Shown here one piece after another: positions 1 to 5,813 of a stretch of 12,990 nt of DNA (position 1 is the stretch's first letter; every line of letters begins with the position of its first letter). Both the position numbers and the translations under genes were made by a program. The stretch lies in assembly GCA_002491565.1 (NCBI GenBank), contig DKWE01000022.1, positions 1 to 12,990 on the forward strand. Reading direction: 5' to 3'. The DNA is from Lachnospiraceae bacterium UBA7160. Lineage in GTDB: Bacteria > Bacillota > Clostridia > Lachnospirales > Lachnospiraceae. Under the pieces are notes generated by a model. It was not told where the DNA came from, did not search any database, and saw only the letters and a program-made list of their open reading frames with translations.

Positions 1-50
1 CGGCGTTTTGGGAAAGTTTTAATATAGTACTCCTTGTTACGAAGGCAAAT

Positions 51-380
51 TTAATCGTTTAGTCTCACTTTCCTGCTGACCAGAGTCATGCAGCACGTAG
101 GAAAAAATGGAATGCAAAGAATCAATATACCAAGCATAATAGCTCCTGATGCTTCCACTTCTTCCGCATATCCAAGGCCAAGCTGTCTCAGGCTGTCTTC
201 AAATTTCTGAATAATAGCACAGACCGGGCAGTTTGCGCCTGCGCATTCATGCCCGGCTTCTTTGATAAAGAAAAGGGAGGAGAGAAGCATCATAAGTAAA
301 ATTGCAGCAACAAGCAAGCCAACAATCTTTCTCTGCTTTCCTGTATAACGAATATCTTCCACATTCCGATTTTCGTACAC
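51..380 (-). CDS. Small two-helix membrane protein with a His/Cys cluster
   Basis: A 109-aa protein with a GTG start at 380, preceded by AAAGGAGG eight bases upstream. A short basic N-terminus leads into one hydrophobic helix (about residues 18-39). A loop follows with the cluster H44-x-C46-x4-C51-P-x-C54, and a second helix (about 79-100) ends near a C96-C97 pair. The layout is that of a small inner-membrane protein whose loop could bind a metal or form disulfides. I do not recognise a characterised family. I have a weak recollection of similar proteins with an HxCxGxxCPxC loop near metal-uptake genes in Firmicutes, which cannot be checked here. It appears monocistronic, with its own strong promoter and a leader of roughly 100 nt. 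Its downstream side reaches the window edge, where no terminator is visible in the 50 bases present. Confidence 0.72.
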   Translation of the reverse strand: MYENRNVEDIRYTGKQRKIVGLLVAAILLMMLLSSLFFIKEAGHECAGANCPVCAIIQKFEDSLRQLGLGYAEEVEASGAIMLGILILCIPFFPTCCMTLVSRKVRLND

Positions 381-485
381 GATGCCTTCCTCCTTTCCAC
401 TATCAAATCATATTTTCCACTGCAAGCAACGAAGTAGCAAGCTTACAACACAGCCTTTCACACAGGACCTTTTCAATTCTTTCCA

Positions 486-513
486 ATTATAACATCGAAT
501 CCTCTTTTGTCAA
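486..513 (-). promoter_or_regulatory. Near-consensus sigma-A promoter for the 109-aa gene
   Basis: Read on the minus strand: TTGACA (508-513), a 16-base spacer, then TATAAT (486-491). A TG lies one base before the -10, giving an extended -10. Both hexamers are perfect consensus. The predicted start near 479 leaves a leader of about 100 nt before the GTG at 380. Confidence 0.75.
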
Positions 514-540
514 TAAAATGTAACATGTTTTCGATTTTCC

Positions 541-568
541 TTCACATTCTTTTCACATTTTCTTCACA
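541..568. repeat. Three TTCACA direct repeats at 11-bp period (Pho-box-like)
   Basis: On the plus strand TTCACA occurs at 541-546, 552-557 and 563-568, each separated by five bases, so all copies face the same side of the helix. They lie about 28-55 bp upstream of the -35 of the minus-strand promoter at 486-513. Hexamers of the form TT(A/C/T)ACA with about 5-bp spacers are the known architecture of PhoP binding sites in Bacillus. The match is by pattern only, and another response regulator could equally bind here. Confidence 0.45.
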
Positions 569-597
569 CTTTTTGTTATAACAGCTTTTGTTCGCAT

Positions 598-625
598 AAA
601 AAAGCAGGCAGCTTATATGCTGCCT
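598..625 (-). terminator. Intrinsic terminator after the 166-aa gene
   Basis: A perfect 7-bp stem (AGGCAGC at 606-612 and GCTGCCT at 619-625) with a 6-base loop. On the minus strand it is followed by a run of six U (603-598). It sits 16 bases after the stop codon of the gene ending at 641. Confidence 0.85.
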
Positions 626-640
626 ACCGACCCGATACAT

Positions 641-1141
641 TTAATATAAATTCACCTTCCGCGGTGCAATCCTGCGGATATCCTGCACGATGGAATCATC
701 CAGCTCCACCTTGATCATTTCCTGGCCCTTTTCCTTGTTGAAGATCATGATATAGCTCTTCACCTTTTCGTCCAGCGACGTGTAATCCTTCATCTTCAGC
801 CCCTGCTTGTTCCGGAATGCATCCAGCGCATGGGAATTGGACGGAGCGAGGATTTCCAGCTCTGACATGTCATAGCTACCCTGACGCTTCCGCCTCTGCT
901 TGGAATAGATCGCATCAACATCCAGTTCGCCATTCACATACAGATATTCAAATTCGACCTCCAGCTTTGGCACAAAGAAGAAGCAGGCAGCAGCCATCGC
1001 CGCCCCCACCAGCAGTAAGGGCCAGAAAATCAAGCCCGCCACCACGCAAAGCGCAGTAAACGTAATCATGACACCCTTCAGCAGCTTTTTTCCGGCCGGC
1101 GTCTCACGTTTCACCATAATCTCTTTGTACGAATCTCCCAT
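641..1141 (-). CDS. Small membrane protein, possibly DUF6106-like
   Basis: A 166-aa protein with an ATG at 1141 and a GGGAGG ribosome binding site about nine bases upstream. A charged N-terminus (about residues 1-22) precedes a hydrophobic stretch (about 23-57) long enough for two membrane helices. A soluble C-terminal domain of about 110 residues follows, beginning with a beta-type segment rich in Glu, Phe and Tyr and then a basic KQRRKRQ patch. The overall shape recalls Lachnospiraceae proteins grouped as DUF6106, but I assign that only from memory of the layout and the function is unknown. It ends in an intrinsic terminator. No good promoter is visible in the 236 bp upstream, so it could be read through from the 259-aa gene. 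Confidence 0.7.
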   Translation of the reverse strand: MGDSYKEIMVKRETPAGKKLLKGVMITFTALCVVAGLIFWPLLLVGAAMAAACFFFVPKLEVEFEYLYVNGELDVDAIYSKQRRKRQGSYDMSELEILAPSNSHALDAFRNKQGLKMKDYTSLDEKVKSYIMIFNKEKGQEMIKVELDDSIVQDIRRIAPRKVNLY

Positions 1142-1377
1142 GTCTCATTTCCTCCCTCAACGTATAATTTAATTTCTATTTTTTCATCCACTGTCTCTGC
1201 AGTCACAGAACATTTTGTCCGCGCCTGCCAGGGCCAGGTGAAAAAGTATTCGTATCTTTTCAGTACCTCACAGATAGTAACTGCTTAACAGTTACAAATA
1301 TCCATGCTGTACGTGCATAAATTCCATACGCTCTCTAGCTGTGCAAACAGAAAGAACTCCCACATGTTGTCTCAATC
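1142..1377. other. Intergenic stretch with one perfect palindrome
   Basis: 236 bp between two minus-strand membrane-protein genes, with no open frame having a ribosome binding site. It holds an inverted repeat at 1277-1295 (GTAACTG, five bases, CAGTTAC). It also holds a CCAGG-rich segment near 1226-1243 and the GGGAGG site for the gene starting at 1141. No terminator is visible after the gene that ends at 1378. Confidence 0.5.
1277..1295. repeat. Operator-like inverted repeat
   Basis: Perfect 7-bp arms GTAACTG and CAGTTAC with a 5-base centre (CTTAA). Neither side carries a T-run, so it is not an intrinsic terminator. The size and symmetry fit a binding site for a dimeric repressor, about 135 bp upstream of the ATG at 1141. 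The regulator is unknown. Confidence 0.35.
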
Positions 1378-2157
1378 TTACGCACTCTCCTGCAGCAAAT
1401 AGGTAAGGAATCGTGCAGCCATCTCCGGATTCTTTCCGTTCACCACGATAACCGCGTAGACCGGCTCCCCGTAATAAGCATTGTACTTCTGCATCATCGG
1501 TGCATTCTGAAGATTCAGTGCAAGCGGAACCTCATCCGCAGCTTCCTTCTGCGAAGCGTCCCTGACGTGCTCTGCTCCGGTCTCCTGCTCCGCTGTGTTG
1601 CCGCTGCCCGCTTCTGTCTCCGTCTCATCCTCGTCCGGCTGCGCCCCGTATACCAGGAGATCTGACCACTGCTCCAGCTGTTCCTCGCTCAGGACCTCCG
1701 TGAGATCTGTACAAGTGCCTGCCTCACGGAACCGCTCATAAGCCTCCGGAGTAAAAAAAGCAAGATCAATATCTCCGGCCGCTATGAGTGCCGTGAATTT
1801 CATCTGGTTCGCCATCCCATATTGGGACATATCCTCCGCATTCAGCTGTACACTCGTATCAACGGTCACTACGTCATGCTCCCCGATCCCGCCGAGATAC
1901 GCCGCAAAGTCCGTCGCAATCTCCTCAGATGGAACATCCAGCATATTGCAATCTACCATATATACAGAAACAAGATAATTGAGCTGCTTGTTGTGATAAA
2001 TACTGACTCCAATCGAAATACAGCAGATGATTCCGAGGATGCCCACCATCAGAGGCTTATAATAATCCCAGATATAGACCAGCCTCTCCTTCCAGGTAAG
2101 CGCAGAAAGCTTCTTCCATTCCTCACGTATAATTTCTCCGATTGACTGATGATCCAT
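1378..2157 (-). CDS. Membrane-anchored extracytoplasmic protein, unknown function
   Basis: A 259-aa protein when started at the ATG at 2157. That ATG has a GAAGGAGAAGG ribosome binding site directly upstream. An in-frame ATG at 2181 would lie inside the -10 box (TATAATG) of a consensus promoter, so it is unlikely to be used. A cytoplasmic segment with a W-K-E-R-x4-IWDYYK motif (about residues 22-34) precedes a single membrane helix (about 36-54). An outside domain of about 200 residues follows, interrupted by an acidic, Glu/Thr/Gly-rich linker (about 174-196). The part around residues 120-145 (FTALIAAGDIDLAFFTPEAY) and the C-terminal part (EPVYAVIVVNGKNPEMAARF) resemble segments of solute-binding folds. 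That would suggest a tethered sensor or binding domain, which is inference only. I do not recognise the gene. Confidence 0.72.
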   Translation of the reverse strand: MDHQSIGEIIREEWKKLSALTWKERLVYIWDYYKPLMVGILGIICCISIGVSIYHNKQLNYLVSVYMVDCNMLDVPSEEIATDFAAYLGGIGEHDVVTVDTSVQLNAEDMSQYGMANQMKFTALIAAGDIDLAFFTPEAYERFREAGTCTDLTEVLSEEQLEQWSDLLVYGAQPDEDETETEAGSGNTAEQETGAEHVRDASQKEAADEVPLALNLQNAPMMQKYNAYYGEPVYAVIVVNGKNPEMAARFLTYLLQESA

Positions 2158-2179
2158 GCCCTTCTCCTTCTTCCTGTAC

Positions 2180-2206
2180 ATTATAAAAGCCCATCCTGAA
2201 TGTCAA
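2180..2206 (-). promoter_or_regulatory. Promoter of the 259-aa membrane protein gene
   Basis: Minus strand: TTGACA (2201-2206), a 15-base spacer, TATAAT (2180-2185). Both hexamers are perfect, though the spacer is short. Transcription would begin only a few bases before the ribosome binding site. This rules out the upstream ATG at 2181 and supports the start at 2157. Confidence 0.6.
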
Positions 2207-2338
2207 CCCGTATGAACAAAAAGGCCTCTGCAATTTACGAACATCGGACAGAATTACGAAAATACTGCGTATAACGCAATTCATGGGGCTTTCTCTTTGG
2301 TGTGCCTTTACCGAACACCGCAAGTACGATTGTAACAT

Positions 2339-2373
2339 AAATGAGGGTAAACGTCCATTGTTTACCCTCATTT
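2339..2373 (+). terminator. Strong 14-bp hairpin with a T-tract only on the plus side
   Basis: Arms at 2339-2352 and 2360-2373 (core ATGAGGGTAAAC and GTTTACCCTCAT) pair perfectly around a 7-base loop. The T-rich tail (TTTATATTTTTTT, to about 2384) follows on the plus strand. On the minus strand, where groEL would need termination, the tail is TGTTACAATCG and is not U-rich. By rule this is a plus-strand terminator, yet no plus-strand gene precedes it. It may still end or protect the groEL mRNA 3' end as a stem, or stop antisense transcription into groEL. Confidence 0.55.
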
Positions 2374-2444
2374 TATATTTTTTTAACAGTTTAGGTGTAA
2401 GGCACTATGAGCTGACTGCTGCTGCCTTTTGCGCCCGTCAGTCC

Positions 2445-4070
2445 TTACATCATGCCCATGCCGCCCTGACCGCCTGCCGGCATAGCCGGAGCGTCTTCCT
2501 TGATAATTCCGACAACAGACTCTGTGGTCAGCAGCGTAGAAGCAACGCTCGTCGCATTCTGCAGTGCGCTTCTCGTTACCTTCGCCGGATCAAGGATGCC
2601 AGCCTTTACCATATCCACATACTCTTCCTTGTAAGCATCGAAGCCGACACCTACCTCAGACTCCCGTACCTTATTTACAATGACGGAGCCTTCCAGGCCT
2701 GCGTTTGCAGCGATATGGAACAGCGGAGCCTCAAGTGCCTTCAGCACAATCTTCGCACCTGTCTTCTCATCCCCCTCCAGAGCTGCTGCCATCTCAGCTA
2801 CCTTCTTTGCAGCATGAATGTAAGCAGAGCCGCCGCCAGCGATGATGCCTTCCTCTACCGCAGCCTTCGTTGCGTTCAGCGCATCCTCCATGCGAAGCTT
2901 TGCTTCCTTCATCTCAGTCTCAGTAGCAGCGCCGACACGGATCACTGCTACGCCGCCTGCCAGCTTTGCAAGGCGCTCCTGCAGCTTCTCACGGTCAAAC
3001 TCAGACTTTGTCTCCTCGATCTGCGCACGGATCTGAGCGATTCTCGCCTGAATTGCTTCTTTCTCTCCGGTACCATCTACGATCACGGTATTCTCTTTCT
3101 GAACCTTTACAGACTTCGCATGGCCCAGCATCTCCATCGTCGCATCCTTCAGCTCAATGCCGACCTCATCAGAGATCACCTGGCCGCCTGTCAGGATCGC
3201 GATATCCTGCAGCATTTCTTTTCTTCTGTCACCATAACCCGGAGCCTTGACACCTACTACCTGGAAGGTACCACGCAGCTTATTGACAATCAGTGTGGTC
3301 AGAGCCTCACCCTCGATATCCTCAGCAATGATCAACAGCTTTCTTCCGCTCTGTACAATCTGCTCCAGAAGCGGCAGAATCTCCTGAATGTTGCTGATCT
3401 TCTTATCAGTAATCAGAATGCACGGATCGTCCAGAACTGCTTCCATCTTCTCCATATCCGTTGCCATGTAAGCGGAAATGTAGCCTCTATCGAACTGCAT
3501 ACCTTCTACCAGATCCAGCTCGGTCTGCATTGTCTTGGACTCTTCGATTGTGATAACGCCATCACCTGTTACCTTCTCCATCGCATCTGCGATCAGCTTT
3601 CCAACTGTCTCGTCTCCGGAAGAAACCGCTGCAACTCTCGCGATCTGCTCCTTGCCGTTTACGCGCTCGCTCATCGCCTTGATCGCTTCAACTGCTTCAT
3701 CCGTTGCTCTCTTCATTCCCTTGCGCAGTACAATCGGGTTTGCGCCTGCTGCCAGGTTCTTCATTCCCTCATTTACCATCGCCTGAGCCAGTACCGTTGC
3801 AGTCGTCGTGCCATCGCCGGCCACATCATTTGTCTTGGAAGCAACCTCACGGATCAGCTGTGCACCCATATTCTCGAATGCATCCTCAAGCTCAATCTCC
3901 TTCGCAATTGTCACACCGTCATTGGTGATCAGCGGTGTACCATACTGCTTGTCAAGTACTACGTTTCTTCCCTTCGGCCCAAGGGTTACGCGGACCGTAT
4001 CCGCAAGCTTATTTACGCCTGTCTCGAGTGCCTGTCTTGCCTCTGCACCAAACTTAATTTCCTTTGCCAT
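2445..4070 (-). CDS. groEL: Chaperonin GroEL (Hsp60)
   Basis: A 541-aa group I chaperonin that forms the 14-mer ATP-driven folding chamber with GroES in the cytoplasm. The sequence is full length and canonical. It has MAKEIKFG at the N-terminus, the nucleotide-binding GPKGRNVVLD (31-40), the catalytic-loop segment GDGTTTATVLA (85-95), the family signature AAVEEGIIAGGG in the C-terminal third, and a Gly/Met-rich tail ending GGMGMM. The frame extends 15 codons further upstream, but the ATG at 4070 matches the family start and has AAAGGAG about ten bases upstream. It lies 133 bp downstream of groES in the same transcript, under the CIRCE operator. No U-tailed terminator is seen on the minus strand after the stop. 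Confidence 0.98.
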   Translation of the reverse strand: MAKEIKFGAEARQALETGVNKLADTVRVTLGPKGRNVVLDKQYGTPLITNDGVTIAKEIELEDAFENMGAQLIREVASKTNDVAGDGTTTATVLAQAMVNEGMKNLAAGANPIVLRKGMKRATDEAVEAIKAMSERVNGKEQIARVAAVSSGDETVGKLIADAMEKVTGDGVITIEESKTMQTELDLVEGMQFDRGYISAYMATDMEKMEAVLDDPCILITDKKISNIQEILPLLEQIVQSGRKLLIIAEDIEGEALTTLIVNKLRGTFQVVGVKAPGYGDRRKEMLQDIAILTGGQVISDEVGIELKDATMEMLGHAKSVKVQKENTVIVDGTGEKEAIQARIAQIRAQIEETKSEFDREKLQERLAKLAGGVAVIRVGAATETEMKEAKLRMEDALNATKAAVEEGIIAGGGSAYIHAAKKVAEMAAALEGDEKTGAKIVLKALEAPLFHIAANAGLEGSVIVNKVRESEVGVGFDAYKEEYVDMVKAGILDPAKVTRSALQNATSVASTLLTTESVVGIIKEDAPAMPAGGQGGMGMM

Positions 4071-4146
4071 GATGTCTCGTCTCCTTTTCTTTTCCTGGCT
4101 GTCTCTTTTTCTCATCTGCCCAAGCCGGTCTGACCCGATTGGCCCT

Positions 4147-4182
4147 CTGTCTGAACGATTTCACTGCTTCTCTCTCAGACAG
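4147..4182 (-). other. Hairpin in the groES-groEL spacer
   Basis: Perfect 8-bp arms CTGTCTGA (4147-4154) and TCAGACAG (4175-4182) around a 20-base loop, with no U-tract. It lies in the unusually long 133-bp spacer between groES and groEL. It could be an mRNA processing or stability stem that sets the GroES:GroEL ratio. That role is inference. Confidence 0.4.
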
Positions 4183-4203
4183 CTACAGATTGTGGAACAG
4201 TCC

Positions 4204-4491
4204 TTATTTCTCAACAATTGCAAGAATATCGCTCTGCTTTACAATGATGTATTCCTCATCTTCCAGCTTTACTTCGTTTCCGGAATACTTCGAATAAATA
4301 ACCTTATCGCCGACCTTCACCTGCATAGTAACTTCTTTCCCGTCTACCATTCCGCCCGGGCCAACTGCGATTACTTCCGCTTCCTGCGGCTTTTCCTGCG
4401 TCTTGCTCGTGAGAATGATGCCAGATTTCGTTGTCTCCTCTGCCTCAAACTGCTTCAATACAACTCTGTCGCCTAACGGTACTAACTTCAT
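4204..4491 (-). CDS. groES: Co-chaperonin GroES (Hsp10)
   Basis: A 95-aa protein, the usual length for GroES, which forms the seven-subunit lid of the GroEL chamber. The N-terminus MKLVPLGDRVVLK, the mobile loop around residues 19-35 (TTKSGIILTSK) that contacts GroEL, the GPGGMVDGK segment (45-52) and VKVGDKVIYSKYSG (58-71) are all standard. The ATG at 4491 has AAGGAGG eight bases upstream. It is the first gene of the groESL operon and directly follows the CIRCE element in the leader. hrcA, grpE and dnaK are not in this window. Confidence 0.98.
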   Translation of the reverse strand: MKLVPLGDRVVLKQFEAEETTKSGIILTSKTQEKPQEAEVIAVGPGGMVDGKEVTMQVKVGDKVIYSKYSGNEVKLEDEEYIIVKQSDILAIVEK

Positions 4492-4530
4492 ATTTTATTC
4501 CTCCTTAGATGATTCAGCTCTAATTCCTTA

Positions 4531-4557
4531 TTAGCACTCATCAAGGTCGAGTGCTAA
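4531..4557. promoter_or_regulatory. CIRCE operator (HrcA binding site)
   Basis: Perfect consensus: TTAGCACTC (4531-4539), a 9-base spacer, GAGTGCTAA (4549-4557). CIRCE is the known target of the HrcA heat-shock repressor. Here it lies 40 bp upstream of groES, at the predicted transcription start, so HrcA would block initiation and the stem would form at the mRNA 5' end. Confidence 0.97.
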
Positions 4558-4568
4558 TCAACACTGAT

Positions 4569-4597
4569 ATATTAGTGAAATTAGCGCAAGAATGCAA
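4569..4597 (-). promoter_or_regulatory. Predicted groESL promoter
   Basis: Minus strand TTGCAT (4592-4597), 17 bases, TAATAT (4569-4574). The hexamers are moderate matches, but the spacing is ideal and the start would fall at the upstream edge of CIRCE, the usual arrangement for HrcA-controlled promoters. Confidence 0.5.
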
Positions 4598-4751
4598 CTG
4601 CAGAGAACTGAGTACATTTCCGATTTTCACTACTAATTCTCTTATATGCTCAAATTATCTCTTGTTTTCTCATCAATGCTCATTTTCTTTTGAATTTCAC
4701 TTTTCTATTGCTCCATATTCCTCTATGTAGCTTTCCAGTCGGCAACGGCCA

Positions 4752-4799
4752 AACAAAAAACAAGACAGACCAGATGCCCAAAAAGCATCCGTATCTGTC
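4752..4799 (-). terminator. Intrinsic terminator after codY
   Basis: Nested stem: GACAGA (4764-4769) with TCTGTC (4794-4799), and GATGC (4773-4777) with GCATC (4785-4789). On the minus strand a U-rich tract with six consecutive U (4760-4755) follows. It lies about 120 bp after the codY stop and separates this operon from groESL. Between it and the groESL promoter (about 4600-4750) I see nothing but AT-rich sequence. Confidence 0.8.
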
Positions 4800-4919
4800 C
4801 TGCAGACTTCCTATCTATTTCCCATTATCATTCACGCTGAACAGCCGTTTGACCCACGGCGGCGCTCAAGCATACCGGTATAAATCAGGCACCGGGCAGA
4901 CACTGCCATTCCAAAACAC

Positions 4920-5708
4920 TCAGAGTTCCTTTGCCCTGGCTTTCTTAATCTGCTCCAGCTCATCAAACACCACATCATTGAGCACCTTAATATAGGTCCC
5001 CTTCATCCCGGAGGAACGCGACTCAATAACCCCCGCACTCTCGAACTTCCGCAGTGCGTTCACGATAACCGAGCGCGTAATGCCGACCCGATCCGCAATC
5101 TTGCTGGCTACCAGGATCCCTTCCGTCCCGTCCAGCTCGTCGAAGATGTGAATGATCGCTTCCATTTCCGAAAATGAGAGCGTACTGATCGCGGATTTGA
5201 CAATCTGAATCTTCCGGTTCTCCTCCGCATTCTCCTCATTCACCGAGCGCATCATTTCCAGACCGACGACCGTTGTCCCATACTCACTGAGAATGATGTC
5301 ATCGATCTCATACTGGCTCCCCCACTTATACATAAATACTGTGCCAAGCCGCTCCCCGGCAATGTCAATCGGATTAATGATCGCCTGATATTTCCGGACA
5401 TTCTCCCCCTCGAAGCCCAGCGTCTCCAGATTCACATTTTCCTTTGTCGAAAGAACCCCCAGAAGACGCTCATTTAACATCGGGTCGATGAATCCTCCGA
5501 CCTTATCCACAATCAGCTCTCCGATCTCCTCCACGCCCTCACACAAGCCTACACCCAGCACTTTGCCTTTGCGGCTGATCACCAGAATATTAGAATTCAA
5601 AATTCCCGTAAGCACGTCGCAAATATCATTAAAGACTACCTTGCTGGTGTTATTGTTGTGTAGGAGCTGGTTAATCTTTCTGGTTTTATCCAGTAATTGT
5701 ACACTCAT
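4920..5708 (-). CDS. codY: GTP-sensing transcriptional pleiotropic repressor CodY
   Basis: A 262-aa protein, the typical length. CodY senses branched-chain amino acids and GTP and controls nutrient-limitation genes. The N-terminal GAF-type effector domain (about 1-155) begins MSVQLLDKTRKINQLL and includes the NSNILVISRKGKVLG segment (38-52). A linker leads to a winged helix-turn-helix (about 200-245) containing ASKIADRVGITRSVIVNALR followed by K-F-E-S-A-G-V-I-E-S-R-S-S-G and KGTYIKVLN. The ATG at 5708 has GAGGAGG about seven bases upstream. It follows topA by 105 bp with no terminator between, so it can be read from the topA transcript. It also has its own predicted promoter overlapped by a CodY box. 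In B. subtilis trmFO, xerC (codV) and hslVU lie between topA and codY; here they are absent. Confidence 0.98.
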   Translation of the reverse strand: MSVQLLDKTRKINQLLHNNNTSKVVFNDICDVLTGILNSNILVISRKGKVLGVGLCEGVEEIGELIVDKVGGFIDPMLNERLLGVLSTKENVNLETLGFEGENVRKYQAIINPIDIAGERLGTVFMYKWGSQYEIDDIILSEYGTTVVGLEMMRSVNEENAEENRKIQIVKSAISTLSFSEMEAIIHIFDELDGTEGILVASKIADRVGITRSVIVNALRKFESAGVIESRSSGMKGTYIKVLNDVVFDELEQIKKARAKEL

Positions 5709-5752
5709 CTCCGACCTCCTCTACACACTCTGGTTCCTTATTAGCTATTTTT

Positions 5753-5781
5753 ATAGTAACACACAATTTTCAGGAAATCAA
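5753..5781 (-). promoter_or_regulatory. Predicted codY promoter
   Basis: Minus strand TTGATT (5776-5781), 17 bases, TACTAT (5753-5758). A TG one base before the -10 gives an extended -10. It is followed by a leader of about 38 nt. The CodY box covers the -35 and the upstream half of the spacer. Confidence 0.55.
5765..5779. promoter_or_regulatory. CodY box upstream of codY
   Basis: AATTTTCAGGAAATC matches the known CodY box AATTTTCWGAAAATT at 13 of 15 positions (mismatches at 10 and 15). It overlaps the -35 hexamer and spacer of the predicted codY promoter, so bound CodY would block RNA polymerase. This implies negative autoregulation. Confidence 0.75.
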
Positions 5782-5813
5782 TGTTCTGAGTGTTTATTGG
5801 CAAATAAAAATCT

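Noticed and set aside
201..215. CodY-box-like AAATTTCTGAATAAT
   Set aside because: 12 of 15 matches, but it lies inside the coding sequence of the 109-aa gene and away from a promoter; probably chance.
2283..4133. 616-codon open frame on the plus strand
   Set aside because: It is antisense to groEL, is low-complexity Cys/Leu/Arg/Ser-rich, has no ribosome binding site and matches no family. It arises from codon bias of groEL.
4690..4995. 101-codon open frame on the plus strand
   Set aside because: It covers the codY terminator and the 3' end of codY in antisense, without start signals.
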